The notes beneath the pieces were generated by a model, which saw nothing but the letters and a program-made list of their open reading frames with translations, made no database searches and had not been told where the DNA came from. From Bacteroidales bacterium (GTDB lineage: Bacteria > Bacteroidota > Bacteroidia > Bacteroidales > Muribaculaceae), in NCBI GenBank assembly GCA_910575615.1, contig CAJTEX010000009.1, positions 54,393 through 118,392 of the forward strand: a stretch of 64,000 nucleotides of DNA, read 5' to 3'. A program made the position numbers and the translations under genes. The first letter of the stretch is position 1. Every line of letters starts with the position of its first letter. Shown here piece after piece: positions 20,039 through 32,000 of this stretch.

Positions 20039-23014
20039 ATGAAAAAAGTGCTACTCTTTTCAGGCCTGTGTGGTTTGTCTGCGCTGTTGCTCCTTGCCCG
20101 CTCTCCGGGCGGTGTCGAGGGAGTTGACGCATGGTTCAAGGCCGTACCGATAACGGACAACCTACAGGGACGCTACCAATGGCTCGACTTCTCGGGCGAC
20201 TCGGTGGTGCAGTATGCCCAGAACAGGGTTTCCGGATCCTATGTGTTCACACAGGACAGGACCCTGCTCAAGTCACTGAATTTCAATCCGGCACTCGACT
20301 TCTCGAAGGGTGACACCCCGAAATGGAGCGAGCTGCGTCGTTCGTCACTCATCCAAGGCACGATTATCGGGGTGTTCGCGCCTTACACGTTCACAACCGA
20401 GGGAGTTGTATATGGGGTCGCAAGCGGTGACGGAGGCGGCAGTCTCGTCACCAGCGACCAGATTGTAAGACCCGGAAACATAGAGCCTCTTGACTACGGG
20501 GAGACCCACGGCGAGGATCTGCTCTACACGGGAAAAGACTCCATACCTGAAAACACATTCAAGGAACACGCCACAAAGGTGCTGACCTATTACCGCGCGG
20601 CCAATCCGAACACATCGGTATGGGGCGGTCCCGGCGGCACGTTGACAATCGGCGGCGCGTATTCACCCACAGACGAGCATTTCAACGGCCCGTTCGACAC
20701 CTCCAATTTCGACAATAAGGGGTTTGAGGGGTATTCGCCTGAACTGTTGGTGTATAACCGCATCCTGACTCCCGGCGAAAGAAGGAAGGCGGAGAGCTAT
20801 CTCGCGATGAAATACGGTATCACCCTCAATGACTCATATCTTGACGGAGACGGCAACCTTGTGTGGGACCGTGACGAAGCCGGGGTATATCACAACCGCG
20901 TCACGGCGATTTCAAGGAACAAGGCCGGTGATTTCCTCCAGCCCATGTCGGCCACCTCTTATGAGGAGGGCCCGTTATACACGTCGCTCCCCGAGAACGA
21001 CAGCTATCACAAATCAAACTCATACGGTCTTCCGTCAGAGGCTCATCTCCTTGTCATGGGACGCGAATACGGGAATCCTATGCCGGACAAACTGTCGCTG
21101 TTCTGGGGCGACGACGGCGGCGCGTTGGATACCTACACCTCTCCCAACGATACCTTGTGGCACATCATGAACCGCACATGGCTGGTGAAGCCCAACATGC
21201 CGACGGTGGCCGACACCACCGCGGCGCGCTGGACCGGAACGGGCATGACGGTTACACCCGAAGGCTTCCTTGACGTGATAAGTCAGGACGAGAACAATGC
21301 GGGAAAGGCACTGACACCGGAACTGACCGACGGCACGGGACTCATCGAGTTCTCATGCCCCTCGTCACATCCCACGTTTGATGTCGGGTTTTCCAAATCG
21401 GGCGACAGCGGATGCACATACGGATTCCGCATCGGCAGTGACGGCAGTGTCAAGGCGATAGCCAACGGCGAGGCCGCGACTGCCAATGTCACAACCGATG
21501 TGAGCGGTGCGGATGTATCGGTCATGCTCTCCGACGGGGTTGTCTATCTCCGCATTGACGGCGAAGGAAGCGCGGCATATACCGTCGCCATTCCCGAAGA
21601 CGCGAGAAATTCGACATATCGCGGAATAATCAGCGCGGAAGGCTCGGCCAATCCGCTGTACCTGACCTCCGTGCGCTCCAACGGCGCGGTGGAGACGGGA
21701 TATTTCGCAGAACTGGCGCATAACTTGACACCCGACAAGGAGTTCTACCATTACAGCCGCAACCGTACCGTCATGCTGATTGACCCCACTGGGGAAGGTC
21801 AGTTCGACACCGACAACACGGTGATGGTACGTTGCTCACCTCCGGACATATCCCGTGGCAAGACCATGTTCCACAATATATTGTGGGATGCCGACGGCAG
21901 CGGTTCAGACGTGTTCACATTCGCGTATTTCGACGGCATTGATGCCGATGTGGATGTGGAGCCGACAACCTGTGTTGACGGAGTTCCCCAAAAAGACGGT
22001 GCAATCGACATAGGCATAAACATAGGCACTCCTATATACAGGTATTCGCTTACCGTTGACAGCGTGGCCGGTATGAAGAAAGACGACCTCGTGGCAAGCG
22101 GCAGTTTCATGGGCAAGACCCACAGGATTGAGAATCTCGCCACGGGATCATACACTCTTACGGTGACACAGGGCGGTGGAAACGACATCCACGGCAAGGG
22201 CAATCTTCTATACACTACATATTCCCATACCGACCGCAGGTTTACAGGCGGTGACGTGGAGTGGACAGTGACGGAGACCGGCTCGTGGTATCGCATCGGC
22301 GCGGAGCCTTCGGTAAAAGAGGACATAACCCAATGGGGATATGACGTGCGTGGCGACAAGGCCTATTTTATCATTGACGGCTATACGAGTCTGACACAGG
22401 GTGTCCCCATTAAGCCCGGTGACACTCTCGGTCTCAGAATCAGCGGCATATATGTACGCTGGTATCACAATGGCGAGGAAGTCCTCAAAAAGAGCGCGTG
22501 GACACTGCGCCTTTGGAGAATGTGCATCAAGTACGGTCGCGGTGACACACATATCACCGGTCTTACAATCAACGGCACACCAGTCGAGGACTTTGAGATT
22601 TACGGCAATGTCCAGATTGAGACACCCAAGACCAATACCGTCACCTACACTGTCCATGTCGGCAACGGATGTGACCCGTCGATGCCCAACGGCATAGAGC
22701 CTAAGCAACCTGTTGTGATAGGTCAATCAGACCATCCCGGAGGCGATGAGCCCGGAGGCAATACCCGTAACAGCAGCCTTTCGGTTGATGCCGAGGATGG
22801 TACAGCCCATATCTTCAACGCCATTCTTGACCGCGAACAATCCGGGCCCGCCACCCTCATGGTATTCGACGCATCAGGCCGCCTCGTGTTCGAGGGAGAG
22901 ATGGAGGGTTCCGACATCAAGACCAAGCGTTTCACAGTTCCGATGAACGGTGTGTATATCGTCAAGGCAATCACAGCCGAGGGCGAACATACCCAAAAGA
23001 TTCTTGCGAAATAA
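20039..23014 (+). CDS. T9SS-sorted surface protein with lectin-like N-terminal region
   Basis: 991 residues from the ATG at 20039 (a TTG two codons earlier is in frame but less likely). A signal peptide (MKKVLLFSGLCGLSALLLLA) is followed by a concanavalin/LamG-like region with the recurring Bacteroidetes segment ELLVYNRILTPGERRKAESY and YGITL. A DUF8202-like part then has GDGNLVWD and the NRVTAISRNKAGD words. The last 75 residues look like a type A T9SS C-terminal sorting domain (LMVFDASGRLVFEGEM ... GVYIVKAITAEGEHTQKI). This predicts secretion and attachment to the cell surface. The RHS gene starts 36 bases later, so they form an operon; a joint role is an inference. Confidence 0.75.
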   Translation: MKKVLLFSGLCGLSALLLLARSPGGVEGVDAWFKAVPITDNLQGRYQWLDFSGDSVVQYAQNRVSGSYVFTQDRTLLKSLNFNPALDFSKGDTPKWSELRRSSLIQGTIIGVFAPYTFTTEGVVYGVASGDGGGSLVTSDQIVRPGNIEPLDYGETHGEDLLYTGKDSIPENTFKEHATKVLTYYRAANPNTSVWGGPGGTLTIGGAYSPTDEHFNGPFDTSNFDNKGFEGYSPELLVYNRILTPGERRKAESYLAMKYGITLNDSYLDGDGNLVWDRDEAGVYHNRVTAISRNKAGDFLQPMSATSYEEGPLYTSLPENDSYHKSNSYGLPSEAHLLVMGREYGNPMPDKLSLFWGDDGGALDTYTSPNDTLWHIMNRTWLVKPNMPTVADTTAARWTGTGMTVTPEGFLDVISQDENNAGKALTPELTDGTGLIEFSCPSSHPTFDVGFSKSGDSGCTYGFRIGSDGSVKAIANGEAATANVTTDVSGADVSVMLSDGVVYLRIDGEGSAAYTVAIPEDARNSTYRGIISAEGSANPLYLTSVRSNGAVETGYFAELAHNLTPDKEFYHYSRNRTVMLIDPTGEGQFDTDNTVMVRCSPPDISRGKTMFHNILWDADGSGSDVFTFAYFDGIDADVDVEPTTCVDGVPQKDGAIDIGINIGTPIYRYSLTVDSVAGMKKDDLVASGSFMGKTHRIENLATGSYTLTVTQGGGNDIHGKGNLLYTTYSHTDRRFTGGDVEWTVTETGSWYRIGAEPSVKEDITQWGYDVRGDKAYFIIDGYTSLTQGVPIKPGDTLGLRISGIYVRWYHNGEEVLKKSAWTLRLWRMCIKYGRGDTHITGLTINGTPVEDFEIYGNVQIETPKTNTVTYTVHVGNGCDPSMPNGIEPKQPVVIGQSDHPGGDEPGGNTRNSSLSVDAEDGTAHIFNAILDREQSGPATLMVFDASGRLVFEGEMEGSDIKTKRFTVPMNGVYIVKAITAEGEHTQKILAK

Positions 23015-23050
23015 CCGGAAACAACACAGTAACAACATAATAAACCGATT

Positions 23051-26000
23051 ATGAAACGGATATACAGCATAGCCGTTGCCACAGCTATACTCTCTGCGGT
23101 GGGTTTGTCGGGCGCGTGGTTCCTTTCGGGGCCTTCCGCCGGGGCGAACAATTCGCCGGGCAGCAGCGGCATAAACATAGAGGCTGACAGCCCTTCCTCC
23201 TCTCCGGGGACGGTGCTCAGCGAAAGCGGCAATTCCTCTCCGCAGCAGCAGGAAAAAGTAAAGGACGCCGGCATAGCGGCCACGCAGCCGGCAAAGACCA
23301 ATGCCAGTAAGCAGGACGCGGACAAATATTCCCGCATACCTGACGGCGAGTCGGTAAAAGGGTCGTTCCGCAAGGGACAAGCTGACAGTCTCGCGGTGGC
23401 CGGCGGCGCAATCTCTTTCTCAGGAGGTACACTGCTGCGCGACACCGAGCTGTCGGTGTCGGTGCTTGCCGAGGATGATATGCCCGAACTTGATTTCGCC
23501 ATGACGAATGTCACGGCACAGGGCGAGGGATACCGGTTCCTGCCTCACGGCACCCATTTCTCTGAGGAAGGCGCGACCGTAAGGCTCGGCTACGACCGCA
23601 CGAGGATTCCGAGCGGTTACACGGAAGACGACATACGCACGTTCTATTACGATGTCGAGCAGGAGCACTGGGTGGCTCTCGACCGCATAGCCGTCAACAA
23701 GGAGCTGGCCTATGTGGAGTCAAAGACTACCCACTTCACCGACATGATCAACGGTGTCATTCAGGCTCCCGAATCACCCGAGACCGACGGTTTCGCGCCC
23801 ACCATGATGAACGATATCAAGGCTGCGGACCCGACGGCGAAACTCAACATCATCACTCCTCCGACGGCTAACAACCGTGGCTCCGCCAACCTGCAATACG
23901 CCTTCGAGATGCCACCTGCCCGTAACGGCATGGCACCCTCATTAGCAATAAGCTACAATAGTGACGGTGGCAACGGCTGGCTCGGACAGGGCTGGGACCT
24001 TTCCGTCCCCTCGATAACGCTTGATACCCGCTGGGGTGTTCCGCGCTATGACCTGACCAATGAGACCGAGACATATTCGCTCTCCGGCTCGATGCTCTCG
24101 ACGATGGATGACAACGGAGCGATGAGCGTCGCCCACCGTGGTGACAAGATTGCCCGTAAGTCCGACCGTCAGTTCTATACCCGTCAGGGCGGCGATTTCT
24201 CGCGCATAATCCGCAAGGGCAGCAGCCCGGCCGATTACTATTGGGAAGTTACCGACAAGCAGGGCGTGGTATATACCTACGGAGGCGAGGGCGCGGTGCT
24301 CAAAGGCACCATTACCGACCTCTCCGGCAATACCCGCGAGGTGATTTCAGAGTGGAAGCTCAAACGGGTTGTCGAGACCCACGGCGACTGGATAGAGTAT
24401 GAATACACGGCTGTTGACGAGCCTGTGCGCGGCGGATTGGTTGCGAAGGCAATCTATCTTTCCAAGGTCAGCGCGGGCAATGCCGAGAGTGACGGACCTC
24501 ACACGGTTGTCACCCTCACCGGCAACAAGACAAAACGTCAGAAGGCCAACAATGCCCGTTACGGCTACCTGACATCTTCCAACCGTCTGCTCGAAAACGT
24601 GCAGATTGACTTCATGGGCGGCAAGCTGCGCAGCTATTCGTTCTCGTATGTTGACGGCGCGTTTCACAAGGATATGCTTGAGAGTGTGCGCCAGTTCGAT
24701 GACAAGGGCAACGAGTTCACTTTCCAGAAGTTCGACTATTACGATGACGTTCAGTCGGGCAACGGCTATGTGCCTTTCAAGTCCGAGTCAGAGACATGGA
24801 ACACCCACAATGACGGCCTCGATGCCGATTTCATCAACCCGTTGCAGGGGATGGATATGTTCAGCGACAAGCCTTCCGCACTCGGCGGCACGACAAGTTC
24901 ATCGGTTGGTGGCTCGTTCTATGCAGGTGTCGGCCCCGACGATCAGAGCACAACCACAACGACAACAGGCGGTGGCGGCTTTAACTATTCAAATGACAAA
25001 TCAAAGGGATTGTCCACGTTTGTGGATTTGAACGGTGACGGTCTTCCCGATAAGGTTTACCGTGATGGTGGAGCGTTGTATTATCGCCCTCAGTTAAGGG
25101 ATGCCAATTCCGGTGAAATTTCTTACGGAGAACCGATTAGAGTCAAGGGCATTTCCGGATTTTCTTCGTCCAGCAGCAACACATACTCCGGCGGTGCCGA
25201 TGTTAAGGTAGGTTGGGGTCCGGTAGCTGCCACTGTCGGCGTTGATTTATCGAAAACCACAACAAAGACAAAGGAATATTTCTCTGACATCAACGGTGAC
25301 GGTTTGATTGACCTCGTTTCAAATGGCAAGGTTTATTTCAACCATATCGAATTTGACGCACAGGGTAATGCCGTTCCGACATTCACATTGAGCAGTGCTG
25401 ATACACCCAGCCCGATTATCTATGACCCCACCAACATAGACACATCCGTCGGTGCCATTGACCCGGAAGAACAGGCAGAGGTGCTGCGCATATCCCCGAT
25501 GGAAGATGCTGTCCGCGTATGGGTTGCTCCGAGAGTGGGCGTAGTCAATATTTCGGGCACAGTTTCGCTTGTTACTCCGACCGGAGACTATGATGCCGAT
25601 GAGTATGAAAAAGCGGATGGTGTCCGTGTGGCTATTCAAAAGGGCAGCTCAGAATTATGGAGTCAGTCCATAGCCAAGGGGGATGCCTCCGCTCACAATG
25701 CTGCGGCTACGGCTGTATCGGTCAACAAGGGAGACCGCATATATTTCCGAGTCCAGTCAGGTACAGAGGAAATGGGCAATGGTGCGTTTGACGAGGTTGT
25801 ATGGCATCCTGTCATAACATATACCGGGGCTGAAGAAATAATGCCCAATGGATACTCGACAACAAAATATGAGCCGGAAGAGGGTGCGTTATATTTTGCA
25901 GCCACTTCATTGAGTATTGCGAAAAACAATCCAACGGTCGGCATATCCGGCAATTTCACAAAGCCTGAAACCACGGATGACGTCACGCTTACCATTGTTG

Positions 26001-29000
26001 GCTCTACGGACCGAAAGGACGTTAACGGCAATGACAATCCGGCTTATGTCGAGAAAACGGTATTTACTCGTACATTCCCGTGGAATGAAAGTTTTAATGA
26101 CGATGTTTCAGTATCGTTGCAAAACAACGATGGTCTGACAAACTTCCGGTTTGTCGTAAGTTCGGAATCAAATGTGCGCTGGGATGCTGTCAAGTGGAGT
26201 CCTGTCGTGTCTTACGCGGATTCAACCGGGACACAGCAGAACCGCCCTGTCTGCCCGGACTATACGTTGTACGCCAATCACATAAAAAATGCCCCGTCTT
26301 ATACAGCAACTACGGCGGATACAATTCTTTATGTAAAACCCGCTATAACTTTCTCAAATCCGTCTTATAACGGAAAAGTCACATTGACAGCGAAGACAAC
26401 CGACAGACTGTTGGGCAAGAAATCCTTCGCCGTTATGGGTGGAATTGTGGCAAATGACTCTATTTCCATTCTGAAATCAGACATCGGCAGCGATAAGGTT
26501 TGGTTTGAATTGTTCTCGGATGATTGTCTTATAGGTGATGCCGTGTCAAATGTCGCTGTCCAGATTAAATCTCCGTCGGTGATTTTGCCTCAGACTGTTG
26601 ATGCCAACCTGTATGCAGCCAATGACCCGTCTGGATTCGGACATCTATATCGAGGCTGGGGCGGTTTTGTGTATAACGCATCTGAAAACCGTTACTCCCG
26701 GCCTATTGATGAGTCTTTGCTGACATTGCCTGAAGATGAAAATGTCACTCTTGACCCATTGACAATGGCGTTTACGCCGTTGAGTACGGATTTGAATAAA
26801 CTTGACCGTTGGAGCGGTCAGCGCGAGGAGATATTCATCACTGCCACAAACATGGGGTCGGCCCGTCTGACCGAACTGGATGTTGTCCTTACGAATCCGT
26901 TTGACAATATAGGAGCAGTGGCCGGCATTGCCGGTGAACATCTGCAAGGCACTGGTGCGGCTGCAATCTCTCAGGAGATGGTAAGCAACAGCCGTGTTGT
27001 CCAGACAGGTGTCATGCTCACCTATAATGATTCCAAGGGCAGCTCTACAACCAAGTCTATGATGATTGACCTCAACGGTGACGGTTATCCTGACATTGTA
27101 GCCGGAGGTAAAGTTCAATACACCAATACACTCGGCGGTATAAGCGGAGAGGTTCTCGGTGGCATAGGCACTGTTTCAAGTGAAAACCAGTCAAAGGGAT
27201 TTGCCCTTAGCAGCGATGCGATAATGTCAGTCAGCAATACTGTCGGACACATTGCAGGTGGCAAGGCAAGCAATTCCAATCAGGAATCCAGCAGCAAGGC
27301 AAAAGGCGGTATTCCTGTATCTGCAAGTATCCCTCCGTCTAATGAGGATTGGAGTACAGAGAGCTTCGTCGATGTAAACGGTGACGGTCTGCCCGACAAG
27401 ATAGTCTCAGGTGGCAAAGTTCGCATCAATCTCGGTTATGCCTTTACAGAGCCGATAGACTGGGATATTGACCGCATACAGGGAGGCAAGGGTCAGTCTT
27501 TCTCGGCTGGGGCATCCTTCAATATCGGTTCAAGTAGTTTTGCCGGAGGATTTAATTTCGTAACCTCCAAAAACGGTGAGGAGTATAATCTTACGGATAT
27601 AAACTCTGACGGACTGCCTGACAAGGTTTGGAAATCCGGCGATAATATTATGGTCGCCTTGAATACCGGTATTGGTTTTGACACCCCGTTTGTATGGAAA
27701 GGCGCAAAGGCTCTCAATGAGTCTGCATCCACATCTGAAGGTAGCAATGTAGCCTTCACGGTCAACATTACTCCTAAGATTATTCCGATTAAAATATCGG
27801 TTAACCCCGGTGTTTCATTGAGCCATAGCATCAACCGCACGAAATATTCCTTGCAGGATGTTGACGGTGACGGCTATCTGGATATAGTTGAGTCTGACAG
27901 CGAGAACGAGCTGAAGGTTACCCGCTCGGCTATCGGTCGTACCAATATGCTCAAATCAGTCACCAACTCTATCGGTGGTCGCTTTGAGGTGGACTATGCA
28001 CATTCCACTCCTACCTACGGGCATCCCGGCGGCAAGTGGGTTATGTCGGAACTGACCATTGACGACGGTATCCATGACGACGGTCCGCTGATGATGTCGG
28101 CGTTTGAATACTCCGACGGTTTCCGTGACCGCCATGAGCGTGACTTCCTCGGTTTCGGTAAGGTTGTAACAAAGAGCCTTGACACCAATAGCGGCAACAG
28201 CGTATATCGCCAGGCCGTTCAGGAATTTGCGGTTGATAACTATTATGCCTCCGGCAACCTTGTGGCCTCCTACGTCACCGACGCATCGGGCAACAAGTTC
28301 ACCGAGACTGTCAATGAGTATGACGCTTACAGCGTGACAGCCAATGCGGATAATTACTCATTCGTTCAGAAGAATGTCATTTACAGTGACCGTGCATCGG
28401 CATTTGTTCCCCTCCGCTACACTGCCAACAAGCAGTATGAGGGTGCATCGCAGGGTATGGTTATCTCCGAGGCATGGAACGAGTATTATCTCAACGGCTA
28501 CCACGGAGAGTTGAAATCCTACCGTTACAGTGATAAGGGCAACCTCGGCAGCAACGGTGCAGGCGGTTATGACTACGCAACCAACATCCAGTACACATCC
28601 AACGACAGCAAGCACATCTTCGGTCTCCCCACCAATGTGACGGTTGTCGGAGGTGACGGATCGATGTATCACAGCGTGTCGGCAACTTACGACACCAAGT
28701 ATCCCAATCATCTGACGCAGGTATCGCAGCAGCTCGGTTCGGGTGTTGCAGTCACCGATTACAAGTATGACCGCTACGGCAACATCACCCAGAAGACCCT
28801 CCCTGCAAACGGTACTGGTCAGCGTATGTGGTACAAGTACCGCTACGAGCCTGAGATGAATATGTATGTCGAGCGCATAGACGACGCATGGGGTTATCGC
28901 AGTGAGGCCGGTAATTTCGATTACCGCTATGGCATCGCCCTTGAACGCCGCGATCTAAACAATTTCTACTACGAGACTGAAATTGACAACATGGGCCGTG

Positions 29001-32000
29001 TAACCAAGGTTCGCGGACCCAACGAGCTGGCGACAGGCGTTGAGTACATTATCGCGTTTGAGTACAAGCCAATGGCAGAGTTCGGAGAGTCCGGCATATC
29101 CGCTCCGGCATACGCTGTCACCAAGCATTTCGACATCCAGCACCCCGGAGACGACCTTGAAACAGTTACATTCGTTGATGGTTTCGGCAGACCCGTACAG
29201 GTGAAGAAAGACGGTATTGTCACGACAGCATCCAAGGGTTCGGGCGCATCCGACCAGAATGTGATGATTGTCAGCGGTCGCAATGTCTATGATGCTTTCG
29301 GTCGTGTCGCTAAGGCTTATTACCCGACAACCGAGGGTATGGGTGGCAAGACTTCGTTCAGCACCACGTTTGATAATGTCAATCCGACAATCACGGCTTA
29401 CGACGTTCTCGACCGTGCCTTGAGCGTGAAACTTCCCGACGATTCGGAGACAACTACCGAATATTCTCTTGACAATGGTTCCAACGCCCTTGTAACGACA
29501 GTTACCGATGCGCTCGGCAACAAGCAGGCAACGTATACCAACGGCAGTGGCAAGACGGTCAAGTCCGTTCAGCTCAGCGGTCCTGACGGTGAGATTGCAA
29601 CATCGTTTGAGTATGACGGCATACAGCGTCTTGTCAAGGTTACTGACACCGAAGGCAATGTCACCACGTCGGTTTACGACATGGGAGACCGTCGCACGGA
29701 AGTCAACCACCCGGCAAGCGGCATCACGTCGTTCACCTATGACCCGCTCGGCAATGTCCTGACAAAGCAGACTGCGAACATGGCTGAGGAAGGAAAGATG
29801 ATTACCTACACCTACGACTACCACCGTCTGACAGGTATCAACTATCCTGACCACCCCGAAAACAATGTCAAGTATTACTATGGCGGCCGCAACGCCTCCT
29901 ACAACCGCATCGGTCGTCTGATGATGCGCGAGGACGGGACAGGCGCGATAGAATACTTCTACGGCAAGATGGGCGAGGTCACCAAGACACGCCGCACTCT
30001 CATCGTGCCAAATCAGGCGATTGCAACCTACGTCACCCAGTGGACTTACGACAGCCACAACCGACTCATCGAGATGATTTATCCCGACGAGGAAAAGGTT
30101 ACTTACTCCTACAACCTCGGAGGTCTTCTTGAAAAGGTTCGCGGCGAGAAGTCCTACGGTTACGACTATATCACCAAACTGGGCTATGACAAGTTCGAGC
30201 AGCGCAGCTATCTGAAGTATTGCAACGGTGCGGAGACATTCTACACTTACGACGACCGTCGCCGCCTTAGCAATCTCGCGGTCAACAGCGGAGGCACCTC
30301 CATTATGGACAACGCCTATACGTTTGACGCGGTTAGCAATGTCCTCTCGGTAGCCAACAACGCATCGCTCCCCGCCAATGGTAACGCCGGCGGTCAGATG
30401 TCGCACACTTACACTTATGACGGTCTCTATCGTCTCGCCACCGCGACGGGTACATACACCGGAGCAGACAACAAGTCCGCATCCTATACCCTCGCTATGG
30501 GTTATGACAATATGCACCGCATCAAGTCAAAGAGTCAGCATCTCACTCAGGACAACGTGCAATTCAACGGCACACTCAATGTCGGTTATGACCTCACTTA
30601 TACCTACGGCTCGGAAGCCGGAAAGAAATTCCAGCTCGAAAGTGTAAAGGATGTTAATTACCGCACTGAGGAGACTCCCAGCGACAACAATGTCGAGAAC
30701 GGCCACGTTTACACCTACGACAAGAACGGAAATCTTGTCTATGTAAACACCAACCGGGTTATGACTGACGGACATAGGGACAACAGTGTCGGAGAGCGCA
30801 AGCTCATCTGGGATGAAGAGAATCGTCTGCTTGCAGTTGACGACAACGGCTTCGTGTCCAACTACTGGTACGATGCCGACGGAGAGCGCACTGTCAAGAC
30901 TTCCGGAGAAAGCGATCAGGTATATGTCAACGGTGTATTTTCCGGTGGCTCGACCAACACCGCTAAATTCTCCCTCTATGTAAGCCCGTATCTCGTGGCA
31001 AATCAGGGAGGTCGCTACACCAAGCATATCTACGCCGGTAGCCAACGCATCGTGTCGAAGGTCGGCGATTTCGCCTCCTACGGCTCAGACCCGCGTCGTA
31101 TAGAGTATGCCGGAGCTAACACTGACGGTCTTTCGGTTGATTACAAGTCGAAGTATGCAGCCCAGCAACAGGTAATCAAGGACAACTACAAGTTCTTCGA
31201 TGTTCCCTACAACGGTACTGACAATGACAACTATGCCGATGGTGAAGGGTTCTGCTGCAACGACGGCTCTATGGAGGCGGCGGTGGCAGAGGCACGGAAG
31301 TCTCAGACCCGCGCGGTTTCGCGGTCGTTCAAAGACCCCGACAACTACGAGAACTTGCAGTTCTTCTATCATTCCGACCACCTCGGCAGCTCCAGCTTCA
31401 TCACCAACCTTGACGGTGAAGTGGTTCAGCACATAGAGTATGTCCCCTTCGGAGAGGTCTTCATCGAGGAGCGAAACAACGTATGGAACACGCCTTATCT
31501 CTTCAACGCGAAGGAATTCGATGAGGAAACAGGTATGTACTACTACGGTGCTCGTTACTATGATCCACGTCTCAGTCTGTGGATGTCAACGGATCCAATG
31601 GAAGAAATTTCGCCCGATATATCCAGTTATACTTTTTGTCATAACAATCCGATAAATCGTGTTGACCCATTAGGATTAACTGACTATTTTAACGAAAATG
31701 GAGCATATATTCAAACCATAGATGATCAAAAAGATGTCAGGGTAATGGTTTTTATAACGAAGAAGGATAAGGATAAAGCTGCACTCGCAGTCAGCGAAGG
31801 TAAATGTATGGCTGTTCCATCAAGAGAAGTTGTAAAGACCATGAAAGAAACATATGATCTAACCGAGAAAACCGGCAATGAACATGGTTTCCGGGTTGGA
31901 AAAAACGGCACGATTTCCCCAATTGTTGAGGGAGAGGGCGATGTTGTTAACGATGCTCACTGGAAAGATGCAATTGACGCTCTTGTCAACGTTGGAGACA

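Noticed and set aside
28955..30517. 520-codon minus-strand ORF inside the RHS gene
   Set aside because: It is antisense to the YD-repeat region; repeat structure keeps the opposite frame open. No domain is visible.
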